Of a stretch of 64,000 nt of DNA, positions 17,765 to 26,547 are shown in pieces (position 1 is the first letter of the stretch; the number at the start of each line of letters is the position of its first letter). The notes under the pieces are model-generated. The model was not told where the DNA came from, searched no databases, and was given only the letters and a program-made list of their open reading frames with translations. The DNA is from Flagellimonas sp. 389. Lineage in GTDB: Bacteria; Bacteroidota; Bacteroidia; Flavobacteriales; Flavobacteriaceae. Where the stretch lies: assembly GCF_018449435.1 (NCBI RefSeq), contig NZ_JAHCMU010000001.1:279299-343298 (forward strand), written 5' to 3'. Position numbers and translations under genes: made by a program.

Positions 17765-18862
17765 TTAGGCCTTAAATAGTGAATCCATTACTTCATCTGA
17801 ATCAAAGTCAGGCGAACCTTGCCTAGCGTAATAACTAGAATATCTTTCAATTAAATCCTTTAAAAATGGTAGAGATATAGTTGCAAATCTATCAATTTCT
17901 GTACTACTTATTCTTTCCTCGATTTCTTCAATTTCGATTGAGAGTTTATCCTGAAAATCGATTACGCCTGCATTGATTGAATTATGTTTTGGAACAAAGA
18001 GGTAAGAGTCCTTATTATTTTTTACTATTCGTTCAAGTTTTTGCTTTTTTGTTTTGCTTAAGTCGTCAATTGATTTTATTTCATCAATACCGTTTATTTC
18101 TTCAGAAATTTCTTTGATTCGCAACAAAAAAGCTTTTGTTACTTTCTTTTGAGCAAAATCACAAGCTGGTGTCAGAATAACATATCTAATACCATTCCAA
18201 GAAATCAAGTCTCCTGTCGAAAGCTTTTCTTTGACTGGTCGGGTGATATAGAATTCACTCGGATGCACATTATTCTCATTCAAATACTCCAACATATGAA
18301 GAATTGTATATCGAAGTAACGAATCTTCTTTTTCCTCTGGATTTCTTTTTTCGTCTAAAACCCAACTGTCTAGAGAGGTTGAAATATGATTCCAAAATAT
18401 ATTTTGAATTAACTCTTCGATTTTGCCGTTTCGATTTAAGAGATTTAGAATTCCTGTTGACTTAATTAGCTTAAACCTATTGAAAGTGTCAAATACGTCT
18501 ACGTTATCTCTCTCGTAAACATCAAATATAGCATTTGGCACATTGAGCTCTTCAGAAATATTATGAGGCGTACCAGTAATTACAAAAGTTGGAAAACGTA
18601 AATTATCCTTAATTTCCTTGACAACTTCATTTCCTGAAGTATCTGTTCCACCTTTGCCCATTAAATCCAAGTCAACGATAGCACCGTCAAAAATATTTTC
18701 AGGATTTTTTAAGGCAGATATTGCTTCATCCTTTCCTTGTATCCAAGTGTCATTTATTTGAACCTCTTTGTTTTCCTTATTGAATAAATGGATATTTCTT
18801 CTATAAATGTCTTTGTAAATTGCTCCATCATCTTCAACTATTAAAATCTTAAGTTCTTGCAT
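17765..18862 (-). CDS. Response regulator with unrecognised C-terminal output domain
   Basis: This 365-residue protein has an N-terminal receiver domain: acidic pocket VEDD (residues 9-12), phospho-acceptor Asp64 in GAIVDLDLMG, and the switch Thr/Ser strand FVITGTP. The usual beta-5 Lys seems replaced in YERDN. Residues 150-365 are not an HTH and match no output domain I know; they contain GDLISWNGIRYVILTPACDFAQ with a TPxCD motif, a helical charged stretch, and LPFLKDLIERYSSYYARQG near the end. It is the last gene of the four-gene minus-strand operon, two bases after the kinase gene, so the kinase is the evident partner. The output may be an effector enzyme or a binding module; unknown. Confidence 0.8.
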   Translation of the reverse strand: MQELKILIVEDDGAIYKDIYRRNIHLFNKENKEVQINDTWIQGKDEAISALKNPENIFDGAIVDLDLMGKGGTDTSGNEVVKEIKDNLRFPTFVITGTPHNISEELNVPNAIFDVYERDNVDVFDTFNRFKLIKSTGILNLLNRNGKIEELIQNIFWNHISTSLDSWVLDEKRNPEEKEDSLLRYTILHMLEYLNENNVHPSEFYITRPVKEKLSTGDLISWNGIRYVILTPACDFAQKKVTKAFLLRIKEISEEINGIDEIKSIDDLSKTKKQKLERIVKNNKDSYLFVPKHNSINAGVIDFQDKLSIEIEEIEERISSTEIDRFATISLPFLKDLIERYSSYYARQGSPDFDSDEVMDSLFKA

Positions 18863-18864
18863 AA

Positions 18865-21090
18865 TTATTTATTGAATTCTATTTGGAAACACACTCCGTC
18901 ATTACTTTTTCTAGCCGATAGCTCTCCATTTAATCTATCAGATGCCTCACCAGCGATTGCTAAGCCAAGACCTGTACCATCAATCTTTTTAGAATAACCA
19001 GGTTCAAAAATTGCTCCTGATTCAATTTCTAAATCTGTTAGACCTGGTCCTGTATCTTTATAGTCAATAATTACTGTATTAGAACTTTCACTAACGGCAA
19101 TAGTTATTTCTTTTGTGTCTGATTTAGAAACACCTAGCCAGTAAACACTATTTTCAATGAGGTTGGTCAAAGCAATATATAAGTCTTCAGACCATCCAAA
19201 TATTTGTATTTTTTCATTTCCAAGAACGTTAACTTTAATGTTCGCATCGTCAAAACTCGATTTAAAGACATCTAGACTTTCATTGATTACTTTGACTACA
19301 GAAAAGTCAGCTTTTTTATCTCTTTTTTGCTTAGCTAATGGTGATATTCTTTTAAATAGAGTAGAAATGAACTTACTATTTATTTGAAATCCATTGATAC
19401 TTTTAGTTAATTCATCAAGGTGTTCTTCATCTTTGGTTGCACGGTAAAACTTTAAATAGCGTTCCATAACTCTAGTTTCGGAATTAAAAAACTGTAATGG
19501 CTTACGACCTTCGTGAAGAATAAAATTGACAATTTTACCCAAAGTAGCCTGTCCTTGATATATCGCAATTGTCTTTTCAATTTCTTCTTTTAATTCTGCT
19601 TTTTTTGCTTCTTCTTCCGTTAATATGTTGTCTATTTCATCAATTGCTTTTTTATCGATTTTAAATTCTGAAAGCTTTTTACCAATAGAGGTTTTAACTT
19701 CTGCTAAACTGAATAAAGAATTTATGGTGTCTTGTACTTTAGTTTGTTTTCCTCTGCTTTTTTCGCTTTTAATTCTATAAGCTAACCTTCTAGTTTCTAG
19801 TTCGAATAAAGCTTTCTGTGCAAGTTCCTTTAAACCAAAGTAATATTCATTTTCTTTTAATCCATCTCTTGCACTTTTTTCCTCAAGTCCAGATTTTTCT
19901 TCGGATTGAATTGTGACAAAACCAACGATTTGATTATTACTAATTTTTAATGTGAAGTTTTGTATTCTATCCTTGTCCAAATCCAACCAATCAATTCCAC
20001 CATTTCCGTAAGGTCTAATTCGAAAGAAGTTTTTATAAACATTAACACCATAAACTTCGTCAAGTAATCTTTTAGCTTGCCTTTTACCCATTAAGTTTTT
20101 AGATACTGGGTTGATTAGGCCTTTATTTATCAAGTTATCGATTGCTTCTGGTTCTCTATCAAAAACCCTGAAATCTACTTTCATAGAACCACAATACTTG
20201 TTGTTCCCAGAAACTTCGAAATTTGCTGAAATTTTCTCTTTTTGAACAGCTTCAGGATTTACATTGTTTTCAAATAAAAGATTAGCGTTCCCTTTATCTG
20301 AAATAGTTCCCGAAATACGGTAATCGTAAAATTGAATTATTGGATAAGTATCAATTTTTATATTCTCATCTATTTCTGGAAATGGTGAGTTTTCAAAGGA
20401 TAAGTTAATTTTGAATTCATCATCAATTGATTCTTCAAAGGGTGAAATGAGTTTTCGTAATTCATTTATTAATTGTTCTAGAGTATCTCTATTCCAATAA
20501 GATAATTTAGAATCAATTTTTTCAACTGTCTCTTCTAGTCCTTCTTCATTTAAAACTACCTCTTCATACTTCTCATCTTTGGCAATGATTAATATTTCTG
20601 TACAAGATGGTTCGTTTGTATTATTCTTATCAACAAGAATTTCTATATTTTCTAAATAATCATCTGTTTTGAAAATTCTCCAATCAATAACAGTTTCTGA
20701 TTTTTCACCATTTTCATCTACTGTTGAAAGTGTCATTTCTTGCCCTAAAATTGAAGCAGCAAATCGACCTATACCTTTTCTTCCTTGAAGAGTTCTTGTT
20801 CCATTTTTACTAATTTTTCTTTTTAGCTTATCGTTAGTTGCTGGAACAAGCCATTTATTTATAACTGTGTCAAAATTCATTCCGTGGCCATTGTCTCTTA
20901 TGGAAATAATCAAGGCGCTTTCTTTCTCTATTTTTGTGTATTTAAATACTATGTCAACGTTAGTTGCATCTGCATCATAAGAGTTTTTAACAAGCTCAAC
21001 TAATGCTGCATAGGAATCTCCAATTAAATCACTTCCTATGGTGTGAATCAACCTAGCAGCTGGTCTTATTTTGTATCCTGTATCATTCAT
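18865..21090 (-). CDS. Dual-GHKL protein: MORC/Hsp90-like ATPase joined to histidine-kinase core
   Basis: This 741-residue soluble protein carries two ATP-binding folds of the GHKL type. The first, at the N-terminus, has motifs ELVKNSYDADA (residues 31-41), RDNGHGMN (about 65-72) and GRKGIGRFAAS (about 102-112), as in MORC/MutL/Hsp90 ATPases. The second is a histidine-kinase core: phospho-acceptor-type ILHEGRKPL with His near 525, N-box NLIENSVYW (about 645), DTGPGL (about 683) and GTGLGLAIA (about 703). Between them is a coiled-coil-rich linker. There is no membrane segment, so the signal is intracellular. ATGA overlap with the methyltransferase and a two-base gap to the response regulator show one operon. 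Such MORC-like ATPases beside methylases are known from predicted restriction systems. Confidence 0.85.
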   Translation of the reverse strand: MNDTGYKIRPAARLIHTIGSDLIGDSYAALVELVKNSYDADATNVDIVFKYTKIEKESALIISIRDNGHGMNFDTVINKWLVPATNDKLKRKISKNGTRTLQGRKGIGRFAASILGQEMTLSTVDENGEKSETVIDWRIFKTDDYLENIEILVDKNNTNEPSCTEILIIAKDEKYEEVVLNEEGLEETVEKIDSKLSYWNRDTLEQLINELRKLISPFEESIDDEFKINLSFENSPFPEIDENIKIDTYPIIQFYDYRISGTISDKGNANLLFENNVNPEAVQKEKISANFEVSGNNKYCGSMKVDFRVFDREPEAIDNLINKGLINPVSKNLMGKRQAKRLLDEVYGVNVYKNFFRIRPYGNGGIDWLDLDKDRIQNFTLKISNNQIVGFVTIQSEEKSGLEEKSARDGLKENEYYFGLKELAQKALFELETRRLAYRIKSEKSRGKQTKVQDTINSLFSLAEVKTSIGKKLSEFKIDKKAIDEIDNILTEEEAKKAELKEEIEKTIAIYQGQATLGKIVNFILHEGRKPLQFFNSETRVMERYLKFYRATKDEEHLDELTKSINGFQINSKFISTLFKRISPLAKQKRDKKADFSVVKVINESLDVFKSSFDDANIKVNVLGNEKIQIFGWSEDLYIALTNLIENSVYWLGVSKSDTKEITIAVSESSNTVIIDYKDTGPGLTDLEIESGAIFEPGYSKKIDGTGLGLAIAGEASDRLNGELSARKSNDGVCFQIEFNK

Positions 21091-22319
21091 TTTAGCTGTG
21101 CTTTAATCTGTTTTGCTATCTCTTTTGCCATCAAAGGTGGTACAGCATTTCCTATTTGTCTAAAAGCAGCACTTCTGCCTCCTTCAAAAAAGAAGTCGTC
21201 TGGGAATGATTGAATCCTAGCAGCTTCTCTGACAGAAATAGACCTTATTTGCTTGTTGTCAGGGTAAATGTAATGATGACCATCTTTCGCTATATGCGCA
21301 ACCATTGTATGAGAAAGACCGTTGATATCAACAACTTTGTATCTATCAACGAATGATGTTTCGTTCTTATGAGTTTTGAGTTCAGTCGGTAAATCTGGAT
21401 ACTTTAATCTTTCTGATTTTTTCAGCCATTTGTTTATAGCGATTTTGTAGATATTTAAATCTCTTTCATTGTGCGGTCTCGCTATATGTTGAGTAACAAA
21501 ATCAACTCCATTTCTTAATTCAAACTTTTCAAGATATGTAGTTGTAGGTTTAGCATATTTTGTTACATTTTTTTGGTCGCCAGCTTTTATTTTTTTTAAA
21601 TCAGATAGAATTTGACTTATAGTAAATTCTTCATTGAGGATATCAAATTTTGGGTACTTAAAATCTGTGCCTTTTTGCCAACCGATTAAAATAATTCTTC
21701 TTCTTTTTTGTAATACTCCGAAATGCTCAGACTTTTGAATTGTATAATCTAATTCATAACCAATACGCTTAAAATATGCTTGCATATTTTTAAAATAACT
21801 TCCTTTTTCAGCAGTTATTAATCCCATAACATTCTCAAAAACGAATACTTTTGGCTCGTATTTTTTAAGGAATTTTGCGTACTCTTTATAGAGGAAATTC
21901 CGAGGGTCATTTTTCATACCATCTTTATCTCTTGACCTTCCGACAAGAGAGTAGGCTTGACAAGGTGGGCCACCGACAATTAAGTCAATTCGTTTCCCAT
22001 TGACGAGTTTGTCTATTTTTTCAAAAATGATTTTGTTGTTATCTCCTCCAATTGAAATATTTATGACGGAATCGGAAAGTTCAGAATTACCAAAGCATTT
22101 TATGAACTCTTCTCTGGTCATTTTTTCTGAAATGTAATCGTAATATTTTTCTGTTCTATTTTCAGAATTTAACTTATGATATATCAGTCGTGTTTCTAAA
22201 GTATCACAGGCTTTTTTGTCTATTTCTACGTGGGCAATTGGCTTGAAACCTGCCTTGATAAAACCTTCAGATAAACCACCTGCACCTGAAAATAAATCTA
22301 TGAAATTAAGGTTTTCCAT
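21087..22319 (-). CDS. DNA (cytosine-5)-methyltransferase
   Basis: A 410-residue C5 DNA methyltransferase. The motifs are complete: I (DLFSGAGGLSEGF, residues 8-20, SAM binding), IV (GGPPCQAYS, catalytic Cys120), VI (ENVMGL), VIII (QKRRRIILIG), IX-X (REAARIQSFPDDF ... RQIGNAVPPLMAKEIA). Between VIII and IX lies a target-recognition region of about 120 residues; the recognised sequence cannot be read from it. No restriction endonuclease gene adjoins; instead the kinase and response regulator follow in one operon. It could mark self DNA for a system whose effector is among the partner genes, or be an anti-restriction methylase of the ICE. Confidence 0.93.
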   Translation of the reverse strand: MENLNFIDLFSGAGGLSEGFIKAGFKPIAHVEIDKKACDTLETRLIYHKLNSENRTEKYYDYISEKMTREEFIKCFGNSELSDSVINISIGGDNNKIIFEKIDKLVNGKRIDLIVGGPPCQAYSLVGRSRDKDGMKNDPRNFLYKEYAKFLKKYEPKVFVFENVMGLITAEKGSYFKNMQAYFKRIGYELDYTIQKSEHFGVLQKRRRIILIGWQKGTDFKYPKFDILNEEFTISQILSDLKKIKAGDQKNVTKYAKPTTTYLEKFELRNGVDFVTQHIARPHNERDLNIYKIAINKWLKKSERLKYPDLPTELKTHKNETSFVDRYKVVDINGLSHTMVAHIAKDGHHYIYPDNKQIRSISVREAARIQSFPDDFFFEGGRSAAFRQIGNAVPPLMAKEIAKQIKAQLK

Positions 22320-22321
22320 AA

Positions 22322-22570
22322 TTATTTATTCAGTTTTAAATGCCCATAAAGTTCTTCGAGAAAATCAGCAGGACTAATATCAATAGCAAGTGCTATTAAA
22401 AATGCTTCACGGGCCGTTAACTTCGTAGATTCCTCCCTACTCAAAAGACTTAATCGGGATGAACTAATACCAGTTTTTCTTGATATATCAGCTTTTTTAA
22501 CCGATTTTTTAAGGAAAAGGCTTCCAATCTTTGTCATTTTTAATTTTTTAAAAGCTTTCCAAAAGTACAT
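22322..22570 (-). CDS. Small XRE-type regulator heading the methyltransferase operon
   Basis: An 82-residue helix-turn-helix protein (KKADISRKTGISSSRLSLLSR recognition region, then AREAFLIALAIDISPADFLEELY). A shorter version of 71 residues starting at 22537 is equally possible and looks more like the family start (MTKIGSLFLKK). It is separated from the methyltransferase by two bases. Its size and place resemble controller proteins of restriction-modification systems, which time methylase before effector expression. The 11-base inverted repeat at 22598-22651, 27 bases upstream of the longer start, is a plausible operator. Confidence 0.78.
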   Translation of the reverse strand: MYFWKAFKKLKMTKIGSLFLKKSVKKADISRKTGISSSRLSLLSREESTKLTAREAFLIALAIDISPADFLEELYGHLKLNK

Positions 22571-22597
22571 AAATATTTCGATTTTCTAAATAATTAG

Positions 22598-22651
22598 TTA
22601 GAAATAGACAATAAACGAGTCATAAATAACATCAATTAGTTCTATTTCTAA
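22598..22651. repeat. 11-base perfect inverted repeat upstream of XRE/methyltransferase operon
   Basis: TTAGAAATAGA (22598-22608) and TCTATTTCTAA (22641-22651) are exact reverse complements separated by 32 bases. Both arms are preceded by AATTAGT in the same orientation, so the block is both a direct and an inverted repeat. It lies in the only gap upstream of the minus-strand operon and probably binds the XRE regulator as a dimer. Confidence 0.6.
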
Positions 22652-22726
22652 TGATATAAGATATTTCAGTAAATAGAATTAAGATGAGTCCCTTTAAGGT
22701 TTTAACCACCTCTTTAAATAATTTTT

Positions 22727-23362
22727 TCATAACGTTAATTGAAATTTTCTTATTAATACTAGAGCAATACTTTTACTTCTTTTTGTCAAATATTTACTTT
22801 CATCCCAATTACTCAAAAACCCTAATTCCAAAAGGACAGAGGCGCAATAGCTTATTGTTTCACGTAAGACCTGAAAATTTGCAAACTTTACACCCCTACT
22901 CTCAAAACCCAGCTCAAAGTTCAGAGCATCTTGTAATTGAAAAGCAAACCAAGTAGATGTTCTAGAATATATCGATTGCTTTTTTGAAACATAAACTTCG
23001 ACACCTCTTGCATTTGCATTATCCGAATGATTACAATGCAAGGACACAAATAAATCAGCTTTTAGGGCTTTGGCCAGCTTCGACCTATCGGATAAAGAAA
23101 CAAGTGTATCGGTATACCTTGTAAAGTAAATATCCAAAGGGGTATCAGATTCGTTATTTAGCTTCAAAATGGCATTTGCAATATTGAGTACAACATCCTT
23201 TTCTTGGATTCCATTTATGCCTATTGCACCAGCATCTTTTCCACCGTGTCCAACATCAATAACAATTCGTTTTTGAGTACTCGATTCTTGTCCAAAAATG
23301 ATGCACATTTTGAAGAGCAAAATCAAAAAACTAACGTTTTTAAGCACTTTTTTCATTTTCAA
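22727..23362 (-). CDS. N-acetylmuramoyl-L-alanine amidase (Amidase_3), exported
   Basis: A 211-residue zinc amidase that cuts the bond between muramic acid and the stem peptide of peptidoglycan. A signal peptide ends near FGQE (residue 24); Zn ligands and catalytic residues are seen in DVGHGGKDAGAIG, IQEKDVVLN, FVSLHCNHSD and the final catalytic Glu in VLLELGFLSN. It lies between the cargo operon and the plus-strand tra genes. In conjugative elements a wall hydrolase is usually needed to open peptidoglycan for the mating channel, so I infer that role. It is divergent from traE. Confidence 0.9.
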   Translation of the reverse strand: MKMKKVLKNVSFLILLFKMCIIFGQESSTQKRIVIDVGHGGKDAGAIGINGIQEKDVVLNIANAILKLNNESDTPLDIYFTRYTDTLVSLSDRSKLAKALKADLFVSLHCNHSDNANARGVEVYVSKKQSIYSRTSTWFAFQLQDALNFELGFESRGVKFANFQVLRETISYCASVLLELGFLSNWDESKYLTKRSKSIALVLIRKFQLTL

Positions 23363-23545
23363 TTTTCAGGTTATCAACAACTTCCCTTTAAAAATTCATA
23401 GCATTTGATGCCAATTAATAGCAAACAAATTCAATTGATTTCAAATAATATTTTATTCACAAATATTTGATTTTCAGTTATTTATGTACAAATATATGTA
23501 AATTTCAGAAAGGGAAAATGAATAAAAAATCTAAACAATTTTATT

Positions 23546-23833
23546 ATGAAAAAATCAATCTACTTAGCAACTTTTTTATCGTTGCTCTCAACATCACTTT
23601 TTGCTCAAATTGGGGGAATTGAAGATTCCGTTAATGATGTGGGCGATACCATACGTACCATATTTCCAATTTTACTTGGTGTCATCTTTCTAGTTGGATT
23701 CCTATTTAACGCAGGACATTTCTTTGGGGAAAACGCAGACCTTAAAAAAGGTATTACTAGAGTACTTGTATTTGTTTTGATTGCGGGTGCGGTTGTGGGC
23801 ATCTTCACATATTTAATAGGCATCGTAGTATAA
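23546..23833 (+). CDS. traE: Conjugative transfer protein TraE (DUF4134, VirB2-like)
   Basis: A 95-residue membrane protein with a cleavable signal (SLLSTSLFAQ) and two helices, matching DUF4134, the TraE of CTnDOT-type elements. Size, signal and two-helix form are those of a pilin-like VirB2 subunit. It is the first gene of the plus-strand transfer operon, preceded by a 183-base gap rich in A/T in which I cannot fix a promoter with confidence. A hairpin (23837-23853) follows the stop codon. Confidence 0.88.
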   Translation: MKKSIYLATFLSLLSTSLFAQIGGIEDSVNDVGDTIRTIFPILLGVIFLVGFLFNAGHFFGENADLKKGITRVLVFVLIAGAVVGIFTYLIGIVV

Positions 23834-23836
23834 TTG

Positions 23837-23853
23837 AACCCTCATCGAGGGTT
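23837..23853 (+). other. Intercistronic hairpin traE/traF
   Basis: AACCCTC-ATC-GAGGGTT is a perfect 7-base stem starting three bases after the traE stop, followed by TT-ATT-AAAAAA. It may act as a weak terminator, or protect the highly expressed pilin-like message from 3' decay so that traE is made in excess. Confidence 0.6.
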
Positions 23854-23869
23854 TTATTAAAAAAGTTGT

Positions 23870-24154
23870 ATGAAGAAATTCGAGGTCTATAAAAACATTA
23901 GAAAAAGGGCAGTCATTTTTGGGCTGCCTATTTCCCTGTTCGCCCTAATGATGGTGTCTATTTTGGCTTCGCTGCTCATTATCATTTTCTCTTTCAGTTT
24001 CGGGATAATAATTGGCGTTCTCGTTTTTAATGCTGCCTTATATGTAGCCCTCACGAGAATAACACTTAACCCACAACTATTTCAAATGGCTAAAGCCTTC
24101 CCAAGAATAATAAGTAACAAAAGAAATTCGGGCTTCGATTATGAACAAGATTAA
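23870..24154 (+). CDS. traF: Conjugative transfer protein TraF (DUF4133, VirB3-like)
   Basis: A 94-residue membrane protein with two hydrophobic helices in residues 16-60 and a basic tail, matching DUF4133 (TraF of CTnDOT). VirB3-like proteins anchor the VirB4 ATPase at the inner membrane; accordingly the next gene is the VirB4-like TraG, whose ATG lies 14 bases inside this gene. Confidence 0.88.
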   Translation: MKKFEVYKNIRKRAVIFGLPISLFALMMVSILASLLIIIFSFSFGIIIGVLVFNAALYVALTRITLNPQLFQMAKAFPRIISNKRNSGFDYEQD

Positions 24155-26543
24155 TCTTTCGGCATATAACCCTATTGCAGATGTTCAGGACAATATCATA
24201 TTTGCCAATAATGGCAATGTCGTTCTGTGCTATAAAGGAACGCTACCAGAAATTTATTCCCTATCAGAAAAAGACTTTGAGGATATACACGGCGCTTGGT
24301 TTCAGGCTTTAAAATCTTTACCTATTGGCACGGTGGTACAAAAACAGGATATCTACCTTAAAAAGAGTTACACTTCAGAAGAACTGCCGAAAACAACTTT
24401 TTTAGAAAAAGCTACACACGAGCATTTCAAAGGACGTGATTATATGGAACATCGTTGCTTTTTGTTCTTTACACTCACTAAGAACAAGGCTCTAAATAAT
24501 TCAAAATATGTCAACCCTTTTCGTAAAGTTTCTAAAGGGATTGTTCAACAATTAGATGACAACGTTAAGAGCTTCATTGGCTCGGTTAGTGATTCGGTTT
24601 CCTTTATAAACAATAGCCGAAAAATGACCTTTGTCCAGCTTAAAGCGAAAGACATTCAGCACCTCACAAATGGTTATTTCAATGGATTCAATGAAGGTTT
24701 TGATACGGACATCATATTAGAAAAGAAAAGCGTCAATATTGGCGAAAACCATTTTGATGCCCTGGCTATCAATAGCGAACTGTGCTTTGGCGAAAGTGTA
24801 CAGAGTAGCAAGACCAATGAGAAATTCACTTCTGACGATTTCGTGTTTCATCAAGGGTTTATTGATGGCTTAGGGCTTACGCTTAATGAGAATCATATTG
24901 TTAATCAAATCCTGTATTTGGATGATAAACAAAAGTGGCGCAAGCTTCTAGATAAGAAAGTTGAAGAACTCAACAAAAGTTCCAACTTCGGTTCACAGAA
25001 CAAAGTGGTACTTGGTAAAATTCAACATATTCTCGACCAAATCAATGCAGATGACAATGCACGGATTATTCGTGGTCATCTCAACATCGTCTATTGGGAT
25101 AAAAACCCTGAAAATTTAAGTCGAATCGGTTCTAAAATCAAAACTGAATTTAAGGAACTGGATATTATCCCATATTATCCAAGAGGTGAGGAACGGAAGA
25201 ACTATATACTAAATAGTTACTGCTGTTTTTCTTCCAACTTTTCAAATAACGATTTATATGTAACGGATTTAAAACACGCACTATGCTTGTTTATTAATAA
25301 TACAAACTACAACTCGGATGCTACTGGAATTATCTTTAATGATAGAGAACATAACGTTCCAGTTCTAAAGGACGTTTGGGACGAACGCAAGAAGCGTATC
25401 AAAGCACGAAACTTTGCCATTTTTGCACCTACTGGCGAAGGGAAGTCCTTTTTGGCAAATAACATTCTACGCCAATATTTTGAGAGTGGTGTCCGCCTAG
25501 TCATTATTGACCTTGGTGGATCCTACACCAAATTTGTCAAACTCTATCCTGAGAAATATACGGTGCTTCGTTATGAAAGTGGCAAAAATCTGGGTATTAA
25601 TCCTTTTTATATAAGCGATGTGAATGACCTGACCCCTGAACGTTTGGAAGACTTGTCCGTCTTCCTGTTTGAACTGTTCGCTTCAGATTTAAAGGTTACT
25701 AAAGCGCAGTCGGTTTCAGTCAAAAAGATTCTTCGTCACTATTATGATAGCACTTCAGAAAATCATTCCTTGGATGGTTTTTACAACTTTATAGAAAGGC
25801 ATCAGAAAGAGCTTCTGAACACCCTAAAAATCCATCCCGACTACTTCAATGTTACGAGCTTTTTGCACGTAATGTCAGAATATGTCGGCGATGGTCTATA
25901 TAGCTTCTTATTTGAAGTCAGCGAAGACCAGACCTATAAAATTGAGGACAAAAGATTGATAGTTTTTGAACTAGATGAAGTCAAGGACAATAAGGAAATT
26001 CTATCTGTAATGTTGAAGCTGATTAAGTCGGCTATCCAAAGAACTATTTGGAAGAATCGTGCTGAAAAAGGCATCATCCTTTTCGATGAGTTTGCAAAGC
26101 AACTGAAATTCGACAACGTACTGGAAAGTGTAGAATTCTACTATCAAGCGATACGTAAACAAAATGGTGCGATTGGGATTATTCTTCAATCCATAAACCA
26201 GCTTCCCAATAACTCAACGTCAGCTAGCATATTAGAGAATACGCAGGTCATTTACAGCCTTAACAACGAAAAAGGCTATGACGAATTGGTCAAAAGGCTC
26301 AACCTCTCAAGTCACGACTTGAACCAATTAAAGTCCATCAAAAATAATCTTTCCGGACCACGGAAGTACACCGAAATTTTTATCAAGATTGGGAAGGAAA
26401 GCAACATCTTTCGGCTTGAAGTTCCTAAAGAAGTCTATGCAGCTTATCTGACCGATGGCCAGGAAAATGAGGAAATAATGAAGCTCTACAATGAGCATCA
26501 CGATATGGAAAAAGCAATAATTCAATTCACATCTAAAACATAA
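24141..26543 (+). CDS. traG: TraG conjugation ATPase (VirB4-like)
   Basis: An 800-residue ATPase that powers assembly and function of the type IV secretion channel. Walker A is APTGEGKSFLANN near residue 432, Walker B GIILFDEFAKQL near 645, followed by the conserved glutamine region IGIILQSINQLPNN and the IYSLNNEKGYDELVKRL segment of TraG/VirB4 proteins. The length is close to the usual 830 of CTnDOT TraG. It is followed after four bases by traI. No unusual features. Confidence 0.93.
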   Translation: MNKINLSAYNPIADVQDNIIFANNGNVVLCYKGTLPEIYSLSEKDFEDIHGAWFQALKSLPIGTVVQKQDIYLKKSYTSEELPKTTFLEKATHEHFKGRDYMEHRCFLFFTLTKNKALNNSKYVNPFRKVSKGIVQQLDDNVKSFIGSVSDSVSFINNSRKMTFVQLKAKDIQHLTNGYFNGFNEGFDTDIILEKKSVNIGENHFDALAINSELCFGESVQSSKTNEKFTSDDFVFHQGFIDGLGLTLNENHIVNQILYLDDKQKWRKLLDKKVEELNKSSNFGSQNKVVLGKIQHILDQINADDNARIIRGHLNIVYWDKNPENLSRIGSKIKTEFKELDIIPYYPRGEERKNYILNSYCCFSSNFSNNDLYVTDLKHALCLFINNTNYNSDATGIIFNDREHNVPVLKDVWDERKKRIKARNFAIFAPTGEGKSFLANNILRQYFESGVRLVIIDLGGSYTKFVKLYPEKYTVLRYESGKNLGINPFYISDVNDLTPERLEDLSVFLFELFASDLKVTKAQSVSVKKILRHYYDSTSENHSLDGFYNFIERHQKELLNTLKIHPDYFNVTSFLHVMSEYVGDGLYSFLFEVSEDQTYKIEDKRLIVFELDEVKDNKEILSVMLKLIKSAIQRTIWKNRAEKGIILFDEFAKQLKFDNVLESVEFYYQAIRKQNGAIGIILQSINQLPNNSTSASILENTQVIYSLNNEKGYDELVKRLNLSSHDLNQLKSIKNNLSGPRKYTEIFIKIGKESNIFRLEVPKEVYAAYLTDGQENEEIMKLYNEHHDMEKAIIQFTSKT

Positions 26544-26547
26544 TATT

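Noticed and set aside
22684-22956. 90-codon plus-strand ORF over the amidase 3' end
   Set aside because: Antisense to the amidase including its catalytic ELGF region; no features of its own.
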